The notes under the pieces were generated by a model. It saw only the letters and a list, made by a program, of their open reading frames with translations, was not told the origin of the DNA and ran no database searches. A stretch of DNA of 64,000 bases from Sipunculus nudus (Eukaryota > Annelida > Sipuncula > Golfingiida > Sipunculidae). Below are positions 12,966 to 24,089 of this stretch, piece after piece; the stretch's first letter is position 1, and each line of letters starts with the position of its first letter. The translations under genes and the position numbers were made by a program. The DNA lies in contig CM049313.1 in NCBI GenBank assembly GCA_026874595.1, positions 72,534,659 to 72,598,658 on the forward strand. The letters are read 5' to 3'.

Positions 12966-14300
12966 ATGGCACGTTTTGGCAGTGATAAAGAAATAGCTGC
13001 GGTGACACTTAATTTTAAAGAACAGCGTGTCTTGGAGAAAACATTACACACGCTGTCACTGGAGGAATCTTATTCATTGAAACTCCTGGATCTCGACCAC
13101 AGAGAACTCAGGGTCAGTCATTCCCGTCTGAGGAATCGAGTCTCAAAAATAAAATCTCATCTCTCGCCAGAGCAAATCGCGGAAATCCGACAAATGGAAG
13201 CGGATGGCAGGTTTAAATTATCTCCCGTTGCTATGGGAACGAGCAGCGCGCAGCGAATTAAATCTGCCGGCAGGGCACTGAAACTTTGGTCTACAAGAAG
13301 GGGCAACACGCCCAACCAACCTATACGAGTCGCTCCGTCTGCACCTACCAGTCCATCTATTGGCTATAAAACCTCCCCTAATTCTCCGGTTCAGGGGGAT
13401 GGCGTCAGCCCACCTATAATTGGGCGGAGGCCCCAGTCTGCATGGACATATCAATCAGAACGGTCTGTTAGTTCTAACCAAGTTACATCAGAACGGTCTG
13501 TTAGTGCTAACCCATTTACATCAGAACGATCTGTCAGGGCTAACCCAGTTACTCCCAGAACATCTGCTAAATCTAGAACAGTAAGTGCACCTGAAGAGGA
13601 GACACAGAAATTCAACGCCACTCCACTACGTCCTGTGAGCGTCTGCGCTCCACACAGAAAACAAGGAGTTACCAAACCTCAAGTAAGGGCAAAAACCGCC
13701 CTAGGATATTCTTCTCATAGGTCCCCGCGTCCCGGCTCAGATGACAACGCAGACGAGAGTTCCCAAGGGAGTGACAACCGGAAAACTTCCCAGGATTCCG
13801 TGGACTCTGTATTTGACGATTATTCTTACGAGGTGAGACGCAAGACACTGCTAGAAAATGAAATTTTACACGGCCAAGAATTGAAGGAACGAAGAGCAAC
13901 TTTGTTCGAAAATGTTCAGAAAACATTGGTCCAAAGTCCGCCTATTAAATTCCAAAGAAACGCTAGTACGGATATCAGCGAGGATGAAATCACAGACAGG
14001 CCAGCGTCTAGGGCCACGGGGAGGAGGAAGTCACGCGTGGTAAGTCTAGCAGCAGCTGAAGGTGATTTAGTGAACGAGAATGAAGTGGGTCAGCCTCAAG
14101 AAATGTCGGACAATTTATGGAAGGACATGAAAAAGTGTCGGTATTTACGGATGGACGATGATCAGCTGGACTTATCTGGATATGTTACTTTAGTGAAAGC
14201 CCAGCTCCACGTAGGGGATGAAAAACCTTTGCGAAAGTCTCTCTCTGTCCCGGAACCAAGACAAGACGAAGACGTATTAGGAACACAAGCTCCATTATAA
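12966..14300 (+). CDS. uncharacterised 444-residue protein, coding exon
   Basis: I do not recognise this protein. Translation most likely starts at ATG 12966: TGA sits in frame at 12942-12944, and the context has G at -3 and +4. A pyrimidine-rich tract ending CTGCAG at 12941 suggests an acceptor, so the whole coding region may lie in one terminal exon. Residues 1-80 are charged and helix-like (LEEKT/LSLEES pattern, then EQIAEIRQME). Residues 164-196 are three tandem 11-residue repeats starting SERSV, encoded by an exact 33-bp period from 13455. Two related helical segments follow: RRKTLLENE near 291 and ERRATLFEN at 308. The middle is rich in Ser, Pro, Arg and Thr and looks disordered, with many RRxS/RxxS-type basic phosphosite patterns. 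No signal peptide or membrane segment is seen. Codon use is even and the frame is clean, unlike the surrounding DNA. Confidence 0.78.
   Translation: MARFGSDKEIAAVTLNFKEQRVLEKTLHTLSLEESYSLKLLDLDHRELRVSHSRLRNRVSKIKSHLSPEQIAEIRQMEADGRFKLSPVAMGTSSAQRIKSAGRALKLWSTRRGNTPNQPIRVAPSAPTSPSIGYKTSPNSPVQGDGVSPPIIGRRPQSAWTYQSERSVSSNQVTSERSVSANPFTSERSVRANPVTPRTSAKSRTVSAPEEETQKFNATPLRPVSVCAPHRKQGVTKPQVRAKTALGYSSHRSPRPGSDDNADESSQGSDNRKTSQDSVDSVFDDYSYEVRRKTLLENEILHGQELKERRATLFENVQKTLVQSPPIKFQRNASTDISEDEITDRPASRATGRRKSRVVSLAAAEGDLVNENEVGQPQEMSDNLWKDMKKCRYLRMDDDQLDLSGYVTLVKAQLHVGDEKPLRKSLSVPEPRQDEDVLGTQAPL
13455..13553 (+). repeat. 33-bp coding tandem repeat, three copies
   Basis: TCAGAACGRTCTGT begins copies at 13455, 13488 and 13521, an exact 33-bp period. 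The repeat encodes SERSV plus six variable residues, and the period keeps the frame. It lies in the disordered middle of the 444-residue protein. Confidence 0.9.
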
Positions 14301-14670
14301 ACATCTTGCACTACACAAGAAACCGCAAATGAAATTTGAACAGAACACACAATTTAAATGATCGTTTCACGATTCCTCGGTTGTTCCGTTTGAGAAGCTT
14401 AGAAGTACATTCTATGCACCCCGCTTTTAACTCTCTAAACACGTCTACCGTGTTTTATAATACTCGTGTCTGACACTTAATTGTATTACGTGTATTTGAG
14501 TACGCATTGACGGAGTATTTTACTCCTACTAGCTGTCGTTAAGTCTTAAATTGAAGTGTGTTTTGTACTGAGTAAATCAAGAGGTAAATATAATTGAGTC
14601 TACAGATTGAGTCTACAGTTTTTTTGTCAGTTTATTTCAGATTAGCTAAACAACCTTTACCTGCCCTCCA
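14301..14670 (+). other. likely 3' UTR and flank of the 12966 gene
   Basis: AT-rich sequence follows the TAA at 14298-14300. I found no canonical AATAAA before the Helitron-like head at 14671. Either a variant signal is used or the transcript extends into the repeat. Confidence 0.35.
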
Positions 14671-16285
14671 TTTTTAGCTCAGCTGACTTTTAGTCATGCT
14701 GTGCTATAGTGAAAGGTCTTTGCCCGTCGTCCTTCCGTCCGGCCGTCCGGCCATTAGCAGGGCACAAATCGTAACTTTAAAAGCTATGATCATGAGACCT
14801 ATGCAGTCTTAGAGGTTCTTAAAAGATCTCCTTCAAAACCTGAAATTACTTCCCTGCGACCTATATTCTCCGAGTTACGGGGTGTGTTTGAACCACTCAG
14901 AATTAATTCTTATAGCCAAAAATTTCATCCCAAACCTTCCATCTTTTACATACAGTTTACTTACCAACAGGGGAAGAACCAAATTTTTTTGAGGTCACAA
15001 GGTCAAAGATCAAGGTCACAGGACCCACTTCTTTGAAAAGCTTGAGGATGCATTTTAAGTCAAAACTTTCATCCTAATCCTTTTATCTCTCACTTATGGC
15101 TCACCTACCTAGTGGGAGAAGAATTCTATAGATTTTGAGGTCACAAGGTTAAAGGTCAAGGTCACAGGATCAACTGTTTTAAGAAGGGTGTGGGCATATT
15201 TTAAGCTAGACTTTTCATTCCAAACCTCCGAGCACTGACACATCGCTTCTCTGCCATCAGGGGAAAATACCTTGTTCACATATGCCTCATCTATGCATTA
15301 CTCAATTTGGTTCAAACTTCATATTTATGGGCCTTTTTGCTTGAAGAAATATCTTATTTATTGGTTCAGCTGGTCAGGAGGTTAGGAGTTGCAGATCAAA
15401 GTTTTTCACAATTGGTTGCCAAGTGATTACTCCAGTTTTAAGTGGTTTGAAATTACCCATCACTCTAGAAAGAATCCTGTTGATATGTCGACAAAAGGCC
15501 AAGGTCATAGGTCGGTGATGTTCACAATAAAAACTTACTTAGTAGACCTCTATTTTTCTTGTATATATCACCATTGCACTCCAACTGGTACGTCTCACTG
15601 TGTGGCCGTAATTGTAAGTAACCCTTGTTCTAAATGACTCCCTTTTGTATCAGCTCATTGAGTGATAGGAACATCATTACTTGACATGAGTGCATAACAA
15701 AAGCACTCAGTTGCCCGAAAGTTTCGGCCAGGCATTAAGACTATGAGAGTATAGTATTAAGGTTTAGCTACTGTTTTATAGGATGATGGAAACATTTTGC
15801 AGGTTATTTTATGGATTCATAGCAATAAACTATGTTTCCTAGATATCTCAATATTTTTATACAAACATCGGATATACCAGCATGGGTTTGTTCTCATAAT
15901 ATGTAGGTCTGTATCTGGGTTTAGGGTGGCTTTATTTGATTACAATACTTTTAGTGATGCTTTCTGCATTTCTTTTCTTTCAGGTTTTGCAGTTTACCTA
16001 CCCTACTGACCCCGCTGAAAAGCAAGTTGATAATTAAAAAATATAAGACTTACATTTTTTACATTTGCATGACCATATTTCTGATGTGAGAGCTCTCCAA
16101 CCTGATCATGTTTTTTAATTATTTCGGAAGTATATTACTGTAACATTCTTTGGAGCAATTGCCACAAGTGTGGTCCTTTTAATGGGGGATGTGTGATATC
16201 AAATGTCAGACTTGTCAGAAATCAATTATTTCTGTCAGGTATCCACCTCAGAAATCCTTTTTTCGTAGTAGTTTCTGTGATTTTT
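14671..16285 (+). repeat. Helitron-like repeat copy with long body (empty-site reference copy)
   Basis: It starts with TTTTTAGCTCAGCTGAC, then a GTCC/CCGG-rich head microsatellite, a TAGCAGGGCACAAATCGTAAC block, and body modules with AGGTCA clusters at 14991 and 15137. A further non-modular stretch (15300-16280) runs up to the next head. This whole unit recurs at 23761-30580, where a 5-kb insertion splits it. No 3' hairpin precedes the next head, so the two heads form a head-to-tail chain. No protein-coding potential. Confidence 0.7.
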
Positions 16286-17840
16286 TTTAGCTCAGCTGAC
16301 TGCAAGTGGCGCTTTGTCAGTCGGCCGTTCGGCCGTCCGGTCGTCCGTTAGCAGGGCACAAATCGTAACTGCTAGAAACTTCTAATTGATTATCCAGGGA
16401 GGTCAATAAAAAATCTCCTTGGAAATCTGAAATATGGTCACTTTGACCTATATCCTGCGAGCTATGGGGCTAGAAAGTACCCCCCTGAATAAACAAAATA
16501 TTTAATACAAAATGATAATTAAAGCATGAATTGTCATGAATATTGCCTTGAATATTGACCAAAACTAGTTTTGTCAGTTCCCAAAAAGTGTAGGCGTCAC
16601 CTGTACTTTTTCATATTTTAACGATTATTTTTCTCTTTATTACAATAAAATGACAACAATCATATCCGTTTCTCAGCTGTGATGACATCTAGTGTCCTAA
16701 AACCTGGTGTGTTTATTGATCTCAAGTGGATGCCCTATAGTAATCACCCTGTCTCCCTGTCTAGCTGTTTGTCTGTCTGTGCATCCGTCCACCCACACAA
16801 ATTGTTTTCAGATGAAAACTCCAGGTTGGATTGACACATGGAATTTAAACTTGACTTACATATGGCCCACCACTTATGCAAGAACCTGACAGTGTATGAT
16901 TTTTGGATCATTATGTCAAAGATCAAAGTCACAGGACACTCATTTAAAAAGAATATGGCCGCATTATAACCCAAGCTTTTCATCCCAAACTCGAGATCCT
17001 GCGCATTTAGCTAACTTGCCAGTATGGGACAAGCATTTATGAATTTGGGGTCGAAAGGGCCACGGTTAAGGTCACAAGGATCATCTGTTCGCAAAATAAT
17101 TTTCAGATGATAACTCCAGTTTAGTTCGACAAATTGATTTTAAACTTAACTTATAAATGGCTCACAACTAAAGTAAGAAGTCCGTCGATTGTGGGAAACA
17201 TAGTCAAAGGTCAAGGTCACATAACCAATTTCTTTAAATGGAATTTTCATTTCAAGCCAAACTTTACATCACAAACCTTCCATCTTCAAGATATTACTCA
17301 ACTACCAGTAGGAGAAGATTCTTTTCGATTTGGGGTCACAGGGTCAAGGGTCCAGGTGACAGGGCCCACCTATTCACAAACTAGTTTATAGATGATAATT
17401 CTGCTTTGGCTGGAAAGATTGGCTTCAAACGTGATTTATTAATGACCGACCACTCAAGTAAGAAACAATTTGATTTTCAGGGTCAAGAGGTCGAAGGTGA
17501 ATGTCACAGGAGCCACATCTGTAAAATGATGGTGGATGCACTGTAAATCAAACTTTTCATCCCCAACTTTCCATCTTTCACACATGGCTTACTTGCCCAA
17601 TGTGGAATAAAATCTGTAGATTTTGAGATTACCTAGTCAGAGGTCAAGGTCACAGGACCCACATTTTTAAAAGATTGTTACAATAATGTAAATGCTGCAA
17701 AATCAAGGATAATAAGTTCTCAGAATGTTTGGTCACAATGTCATTGGTTAAGGTCACAGGACCGACATTATGAAAAATTTCCTTAAAAATACACTTATTG
17801 ATAAGGTGGAGATCCGTTACTGTCCTATGACAGTTACAAG
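16286..17840 (+). repeat. Helitron-like repeat, 3'-incomplete copy
   Basis: The head is TTTAGCTCAGCTGAC at about 16287, and an IR3 palindrome TGGTCACTTTGACCT lies at 16435-16449. At least six body modules about 140-150 bp apart follow, with GGTCA clusters near 16910, 17050, 17203, 17334, 17480, 17636 and 17740. The similarity fades near 17840 without the terminal hairpin. Confidence 0.7.
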
Positions 17841-18559
17841 AATTCTCGTTGTGGATACACTTCAGTTAATCTGTAGTCCAACATATATGTTGGATTCAAG
17901 GTTGTAGTTCGATCTATGTATATAAAAATATTATATTCTAAAATAAATTCTGATTTGTTACCTTGACCTTTAGTGCAGTAATGCTAAGGTATATTTCTTG
18001 AAACGTTTTGTGAACATGAAAAATGCCACAAACACATGCAACATGTTGCCTGTGCGTACTTAGTCGTTTCAGTTGATCCATGTGTAAAGCATTGCGGACA
18101 CACAGAAAGAGTAGCCGTTTACTGTTGTGAATTGAAAGGATTACCAATGATGTATCGCTTTTATAATGAAAAGGACGTCCAAGAACTTGTCAGATTTATT
18201 GGGTATAAAATACATTCCTAAACCCATTAATGTGGACATAATTCAAGCCGCAAAGTGAAAGCTACTCGAACAATTAATCGATTTCTCAGAGCTGAGATTA
18301 TGGAAGGAGATAACACTGGCACATTCATGAAATAAACAACGACACTGATAAAACAAGGTGTTTTGGCCTTTTGAAGGTGCAGACATTTGTTTTTCCACTC
18401 ATTAAATTGAACATGAATTTTAACAATATTGTCAAACTGTCATTTGTAAATACACTAGTCAGTTGCAAATACATGTATTGAATCATAAAGGATTAGTGTG
18501 GTTATATTAGCAGAAGCGGGTCCAGCCCCCCCCCCCTCTTTATTAAGCCGCCGTAGCCC
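17841..18559. other. non-repetitive spacer within the mosaic
   Basis: No repeat module is recognised. A 62-codon open frame at 18036-18221 has no recognisable similarity. A short GAAGCGGGTCCAG plus C-run at 18513-18537 resembles the G/C-run remnants at 10933 and 38278. Confidence 0.35.
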
Positions 18560-19595
18560 TTTTAGCTTAGCTGACTATATAAGTCAACTGAGGTATAGGA
18601 ATGGCGCTTTGTCCGTCGTCCGTCCGGTTGTCCGTCCGTTTGCAGGGCACAAATCGTAACTGCTGGTCCTAGAAACTTCTATGTGAACATCCAGGGAGGT
18701 CAATAAAAAATTCTTCAAAAACCTGAAATTTGGTCACTGCGACCTATCGATATCCTCCGAGCTATGGGGCTTGTAAATACCCCCACAAAATAATCAAAAG
18801 TTTGATACAAAACCTCCCATATCTTGATAATAAATGCATGGATTGTCATGAAACTGGCCTTGAATATTGACCATGACCGATTTCGTCAGTTCCGGAAAAG
18901 TGGTGGCGCCACCTTTATTTTTTTTCTAAAAATGACAACAATCATGTCAGTTTCTCGGCTACGATTCCATCTAGTGTCCCAAAACCTGGTGTGTTGATTG
19001 ATCACAAGTTGATGCTAATAGTAATCACCCTGTCTGTCTGTCTGTTCATTTGTCTGTCTAGCTGTCCATCCGTCCATCAACACAAATTTGTTTCTAGATG
19101 ATAACTCCAGGTTGGATTGAAATATGGATTTCAAACATGACTTACACATGGCCCACCACTAAAGATAGATTCTATATGATTTTTGGGTCATGAGGTCAAA
19201 GGTCAAGGTCACAAGACTTACTTTAAAAAGATTATGGCTGCATTTAAAGCCAAGCTTTTCATCTCAAATTTTCTATCTTGCACATTTAACGGACTTGTCA
19301 GAATAGGGAGAGCATAAATGAATTTTGGGTCACAAGGTCAAGGTCACAGGGGCCATCTGCTCACAAATTAGTTTCTAGATGATAACTCCAGTTTTGTCTG
19401 ACATATATTATTAAAACTTAACTTATATATGACTCACCATAAAGTAATAATTCTGTCGTTTTTAGGGTCCAAAGGACAAAGGTCAAGGTCACAGGACCCA
19501 TTTTTTAAAAATAAATGTGTGTGCATTTCAAGCCAAACTTTTCACCACAAACCTTCCATCTTCGAGCTGAGCGTCGAGACCACTAGGTCCCTAGT
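18560..19595 (+). repeat. complete short Helitron-like copy, about 1.0 kb
   Basis: The head is TTTTAGCTTAGCTGAC at 18560, followed by the GTCC-rich microsatellite and a degenerate IR3 (TGGTCACTGCGACCT, 18731-18745). Three body modules carry GGTCAAAGGTCAAGGTCAC-type clusters near 19190, 19330 and 19470. The tail is GAGCTGAGCG and then CTAGT at 19591-19595. CTAGT fits the CTRRT terminus of Helitrons. Head and tail carry the complementary GCTCAGCTGAC/GTCAGCTGAGC signature in decayed form. Confidence 0.7.
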
Positions 19596-20921
19596 TATAG
19601 TTCGGCCGGCGAGCCGTTAGCAGGGCACAAATCGTAACCGTAAGGGCTAGGATCATGAATTCTATGTAGTCTTAGACTTCCATGGAAAATCTCCTTGGAA
19701 ACCTGAAATTAGGTTTCTGATACCCATATCCTCCTAGCTATGGGGCTCAGAAGTACCTCAAGAATAATCAAGCATTTAATACAAAAGTTCCAGTATCTGA
19801 ACAAGTTATGCATTGGTCACTATGATTCTTTGCACGCATATTGGTCATGGAGTGTTTCATAAGTTCCTGCTGACTGGACAGCCTGCACAGCCTGGATTTT
19901 TTTTTCGAATTTTAAGCATTTTTATCTCAATTTTTGAGACCTTTAAAGATGTGGGAATCCGTTAACAGGGCACAATTCGTAAACACTGGGACTAGGATCT
20001 CCTTTCTTGACATCCTGGGAAGTCCATGAAAAATCTCCTTGGAAATCTGAAATTAGGTCTCTGTTACCCATATTCTCCGAGCAATGGGGCTTATAAATAC
20101 CCCCACAATATTTAAAAATTGAATACCAAAGCAGGGCACAAATAATAACCATTGGACCTAGATTCTTCTGCCTCCTGAGAGTTCCTCAAATGTTCTCTGC
20201 AGAAATGTGAAATTAGATCTCTGTTACCAATATCTCCCGAGCTAAAGGGCTCGTAAGTACCCCTAAGAATAATAAAAAAAAAAGATAAAAAAGTTCCAGT
20301 ATCTGAACAACTAAGGCGTTGATCACCATGAATCTTTGCATGCATATTAATCGTGGAGTGTTTCATCATTTCCTGAAGACTAGTGGCGCGGCTTGGATTT
20401 TTTCGAAATTTAAGAGACCTTAAAATACCGTTAACAGGGCATAAAACGTAACAACTGAACCTAGAATCTTTTATCGTGACATCCTCGGAGGTCCGTGAAG
20501 TCTCTTTGGAAACCTGAAATTTGGTCTCTGAGCTATGGGGTTTATAATACCCCCCCCCCCCCCAGATTTATTGAAAATTTGATAGCAATGCAGGGCTTAA
20601 ATCGTAACCACTGGACCTATATGTACTATTGAGCTCAGCTCGAAAAAAAACCCATGGAAACCTTGGTCATCTATATTCTTCAAGCTGTGTTCTGGAAACG
20701 TCAACTTTACTGTTAGAACCAGTAGCCAATGTTCAGCATGCATAGTATCACCATTTTGCGCTGAACCATTAAGTAACGGGCTTTTTAAGTACAAATCTTC
20801 CTGCCCCTCCCCAATATTTTAACAACATATGCCTTCATATTCAAATATAAGACAACATTAGTAAAAATGAGGCCATTGTCTCATGCTTTCACCTGAGTGT
20901 CATGACCCATGGGTCACTTAT
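19596..20921 (+). repeat. Helitron-like copy of the GTTAACAGGGCACAAATCG subtype
   Basis: The copy lacks the GCTCAGCTGAC head but repeats the block around AACAGGGCACAAATCGTAAC about every 150-340 bp. It ends with CCTGAG, the perfect 14-bp palindrome TGACCCATGGGTCA (20903-20916) and CTTAT. It closely resembles the interiors of 31916-33208 and 42934-44382. Confidence 0.65.
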
Positions 20922-21975
20922 TTTAAGGGTTTCATACCAAGTTTATAACCTAATTTAAGGTGAGGAGTTCCTGGAACTTTTTAAGATGGATCGTGTGGCA
21001 TGAAAAGTTTGGCCAGTACCAAAATCATGTATAAGAACATGATGGAAACATCTGGTGTGTCAATTTTGAGGGGAAAACCTTCGGCACTACACATATTACA
21101 GGCTTCACAATGATCCTAGAATTCCAAGTTATAATTAGCACACCAGGTTTCAGGACGCTAGGTGAAATTACAGTTGAGAAACACTTACATCGTCGATAAG
21201 TTTGCAGTCTAAAAATAAATGAAAAAAAAATGCGACAAAAATAGTTCCAATCGACCTATCAGAAAAATGTCGTACGAGCACACTGGATGTCAGATGGGCA
21301 CAAATTGCATCTATTTGGCCTTGAATCGTCTAATGCATTTTCCTAGGAGGTTTTAGGCAAATTTCCTTGGAAATCTGAAATTAGGTCATGTTGACCTATA
21401 TTCTGCGACATGTTTTTAGCACCCAGACAGTCGGATGGGGCAGGGATTGTATCTTTAAGCCCTAAAAAAATTCTAATGTAACATTTAGGGAGGTCCAGGG
21501 TAAATGTCCATAGAAACATAAAATTAGGTCATCGTGACCTCTATTCTGCGAGCTACTGGCAAGCAACATGATTCTGAGCACCCAGACAGTCACACAGGGT
21601 GCAACCTTAACTGTTGGAACTAGAACTTTCTATTGTGAAGACAAGGGAGGTCCTTGGCAAATCACCTTTGAATCTCGAAATTAGGTCACATTGGGCATAT
21701 ATTCTGTGAGTTACAGGGGAAAAACATGATTTTAGCACTGTGAAAGTCAACTGGCCACAAATCATAAGGGATGGACCTAGAACCTTCTCACTTAATATTT
21801 AAGGTATTGGGCAAATATGGACAAAACGCCTTATTTTGAGCACTCTAGAAGTCATTCTATCCATTGTTCAAGGTTTCATTACAAATATTTTTTCAACAGA
21901 TCATAGCATTAATAATTAATACATGCATCACCTGTATGTCGAATTCAGCTGAGCGTGATTGCCCATGGGCAATTC
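20922..21975 (+). repeat. diverged Helitron-like copy with two perfect IR3 palindromes
   Basis: Blocks repeat at roughly 145 bp and carry AGGTCATGTTGACCT (21383-21397) and AGGTCATCGTGACCT (21526-21540), both perfect IR3 palindromes. The tail has CAGCTGAGCG at 21945 and then the 16-bp palindrome ATTGCCCATGGGCAAT (21958-21973). The stem is kept although its sequence differs from the TGACCC/GGGTCA version in sister copies. Confidence 0.65.
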
Positions 21976-22373
21976 GTTTTATTATTCTGTATGGTACAAA
22001 CAAGCAAAGTTTGATTTAAAAGATCTTTTTGGTAAACGATTATATTGGAGATAGTTCTTTAGTTTAAGGTATTTCCGCCAGATGCCGCTACTAGCATGTC
22101 TGACTGAAATTAACACCAGTCAAGGGTTGTTCCGTTGACGTAAACGAAAATATTCCAAATATAATTAAATTTAAGCAGAATGTTAGACTGTTTAATAAAA
22201 CTAATAACACTGAATCCTGTGGCTTGTTTTGGTCGCTCTGTACGTAAAACAGTCTGTCCCCTTTATAAATCTATAGCGCTGTGGTTTGGGAAGAATGATA
22301 TACTTGATATTTATAATGATATCATAACATCCTAACATCCAGGTGAGGGGAAAATTGAAACAAAATAAAACAA

Positions 22374-22496
22374 ACAGTGAAACCTGTGTAATAAGACCAC
22401 TTGTGGCGTCTTATAAGACGGGTCAGTAATAACCAATGTGAATGCATTCGGTTCACGGAAAGGTGGTTTTGTTAGTAAGGTGACGGGTTCCACTGT
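22374..22496. mobile_element. pogo/Tigger-like MITE remnant, about 120 bp
   Basis: Inverted ends ACAGTGAAACC (22374) and GGTTCCACTGT (to 22496) differ at one position. An internal fold-back ATAAGAC/GTCTTAT lies near 22400-22424. The CAGTGRAACC terminus is typical of pogo/Tigger-type elements, which duplicate TA. The right flank shows TA and the left flank is eroded. No coding content. Confidence 0.5.
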
Positions 22497-23218
22497 AAAT
22501 ATTTTGTAATTTTATTTCTCTACAAGCCAGGCATTACACTTTTTATGGTTATGGAATGGAGGCTAACCATTTTGGTAAGCATGTAAACTGATGTAAAACC
22601 ATGGTTATACATGTATGGATACAGCGTACAGATTCTTGATAGATTGAACTAGTGTAATAAACCTAACATCAGTCCCAAAATCTGACAGTTTCCTTGTGTC
22701 AGCTTCACATGGTGGGCCTTTATTCTGTTGGTGTCTGTATGCAACGCCAGCTGGTGTCAAGGTAAAGAATTACCACGGTTACTGAGTTTCAAGATTTTGG
22801 AACTGCATGAAGCATTAATATTCACATAAGTTACCCCCCCAAAAAATATGTCTTCTGTCCTTGAAGTGACAAGATTTATATCAGACGTACGTTGATATTT
22901 GTTTGGTCTTGGTGTTTGTTTGGTCAAAAAGTAGGTTCTTTACTTTCTCTGGCAGTGGTTTGGAATGATATATAATGAATGATATTTAAGTAAATTAAAG
23001 TAAAGCTTAAAGCGCGCATAAATATTTTCGGTAGCATTTAGTTTAGTGGTGGGGATGGAATGTGGTGTCTTCCTGCCACTATGTGGAAAATCTGTTTGAA
23101 TACAATTTATATGCCGTTTTAAGTATCTGTGACATTTCTATGGCAACACCATTGGATGAGGATTCAGAATAATTTCAGAATAAAGACAAAATGACTGTCT
23201 AAAAGTAGATAAGGTTTG

Positions 23219-23238
23219 TGACGTCACGTCATATATAA
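23219..23238 (+). promoter_or_regulatory. CRE-like site adjacent to TATA-like sequence
   Basis: The perfect 8-bp palindrome TGACGTCA (23219-23226) is followed within 5 bp by CATATATAAC. The arrangement resembles a CREB/ATF site next to a core promoter. There is no credible gene directly downstream, so function is doubtful. Confidence 0.2.
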
Positions 23239-23760
23239 CACTAAACATACTATATAAATCGAGTCTTCCGCTCAAACACGCTATAATGCGATCAAACAAT
23301 GATGTAGTTTCCTATTCGCTACTTCTCACACTTCGGAAGGTCAGTTATGACATATTTGCAAACGCCGGGTTATACCTACATTTTACATCAGCCCCAAAGA
23401 ATTTATATGTTTCTCCCGAACTGTATTTTTGTTGTCTCTTCGGTTGATGGAAGGATAAAACAAAAAAGACACTGAATTAATTTCAGCAAAACTTTGTGGA
23501 GGGAAAGAACATGAATTATCCCTTATTGAGATATTTATCCCAGGTTTTGGGACACTAGATGTAATCACAGCTGAGAAACTGACATGATTGTTGTCATTTT
23601 ATAGTAAAAAAAAAATGGAATAATATTCGTTAAAATAACAAAAAATACAGGTTGGGCCACCTCTTTTCAGGAACTGATAAAACTAGTTTTGGTCAATATT
23701 CAAGGCAAGATTCGTGCTAATCCATGCAATATTTATCAAGATATTGGAGGTTTTGTATCA

Positions 23761-24012
23761 ATTTTTAGCTCAGCTTACTTTCAGTCATGCTGGGCTATAG
23801 CGATGGGTCTTTGTCCGTCGTCCTTCCGTCTGTCCGTCCGGCCGTCCGGCCGGCCGTCCGTCCGTTAGCAGGGCACAAATCGTAACCGTAGGGGCTAGGG
23901 CCATGAACCTATGCAGTCTTAGAGGGTCTAAAAAGATCTCTTTGCAAACCTGAAATTAGGTCACTGCGACCTATATTCTCGAAGTTATGGGTTGTGTTTG
24001 CACCCCCCAGAA
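23761..24012 (+). repeat. Helitron-like head, left part of a split copy
   Basis: ATTTTTAGCTCAGC begins the copy. The expanded GTCC/GGCC microsatellite and the imperfect IR3 AGGTCACTGCGACCT (23958-23972) follow. Homology to 14671-14930 stops abruptly after CCCCCCAGAA at 24012. It resumes at 29006, showing that 24013-29005 is inserted. Confidence 0.75.
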
Positions 24013-24089
24013 ACTAGACGACCAGAGGTCGAGAGCTTGCCGGACTAAAATGACATACAGATTGGACAAACAGGACGAACTGTCATTTT

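Larger units (their letters stand above)
21976..23760. other. unique spacer with one MITE and a CRE/TATA cluster
   Basis: Apart from the MITE at 22374-22496 and a TGACGTCA element beside ATATATAA (23219-23237), I see nothing that can be supported. A 61-codon minus-strand frame near 23400-23570 looks accidental. Confidence 0.4.
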
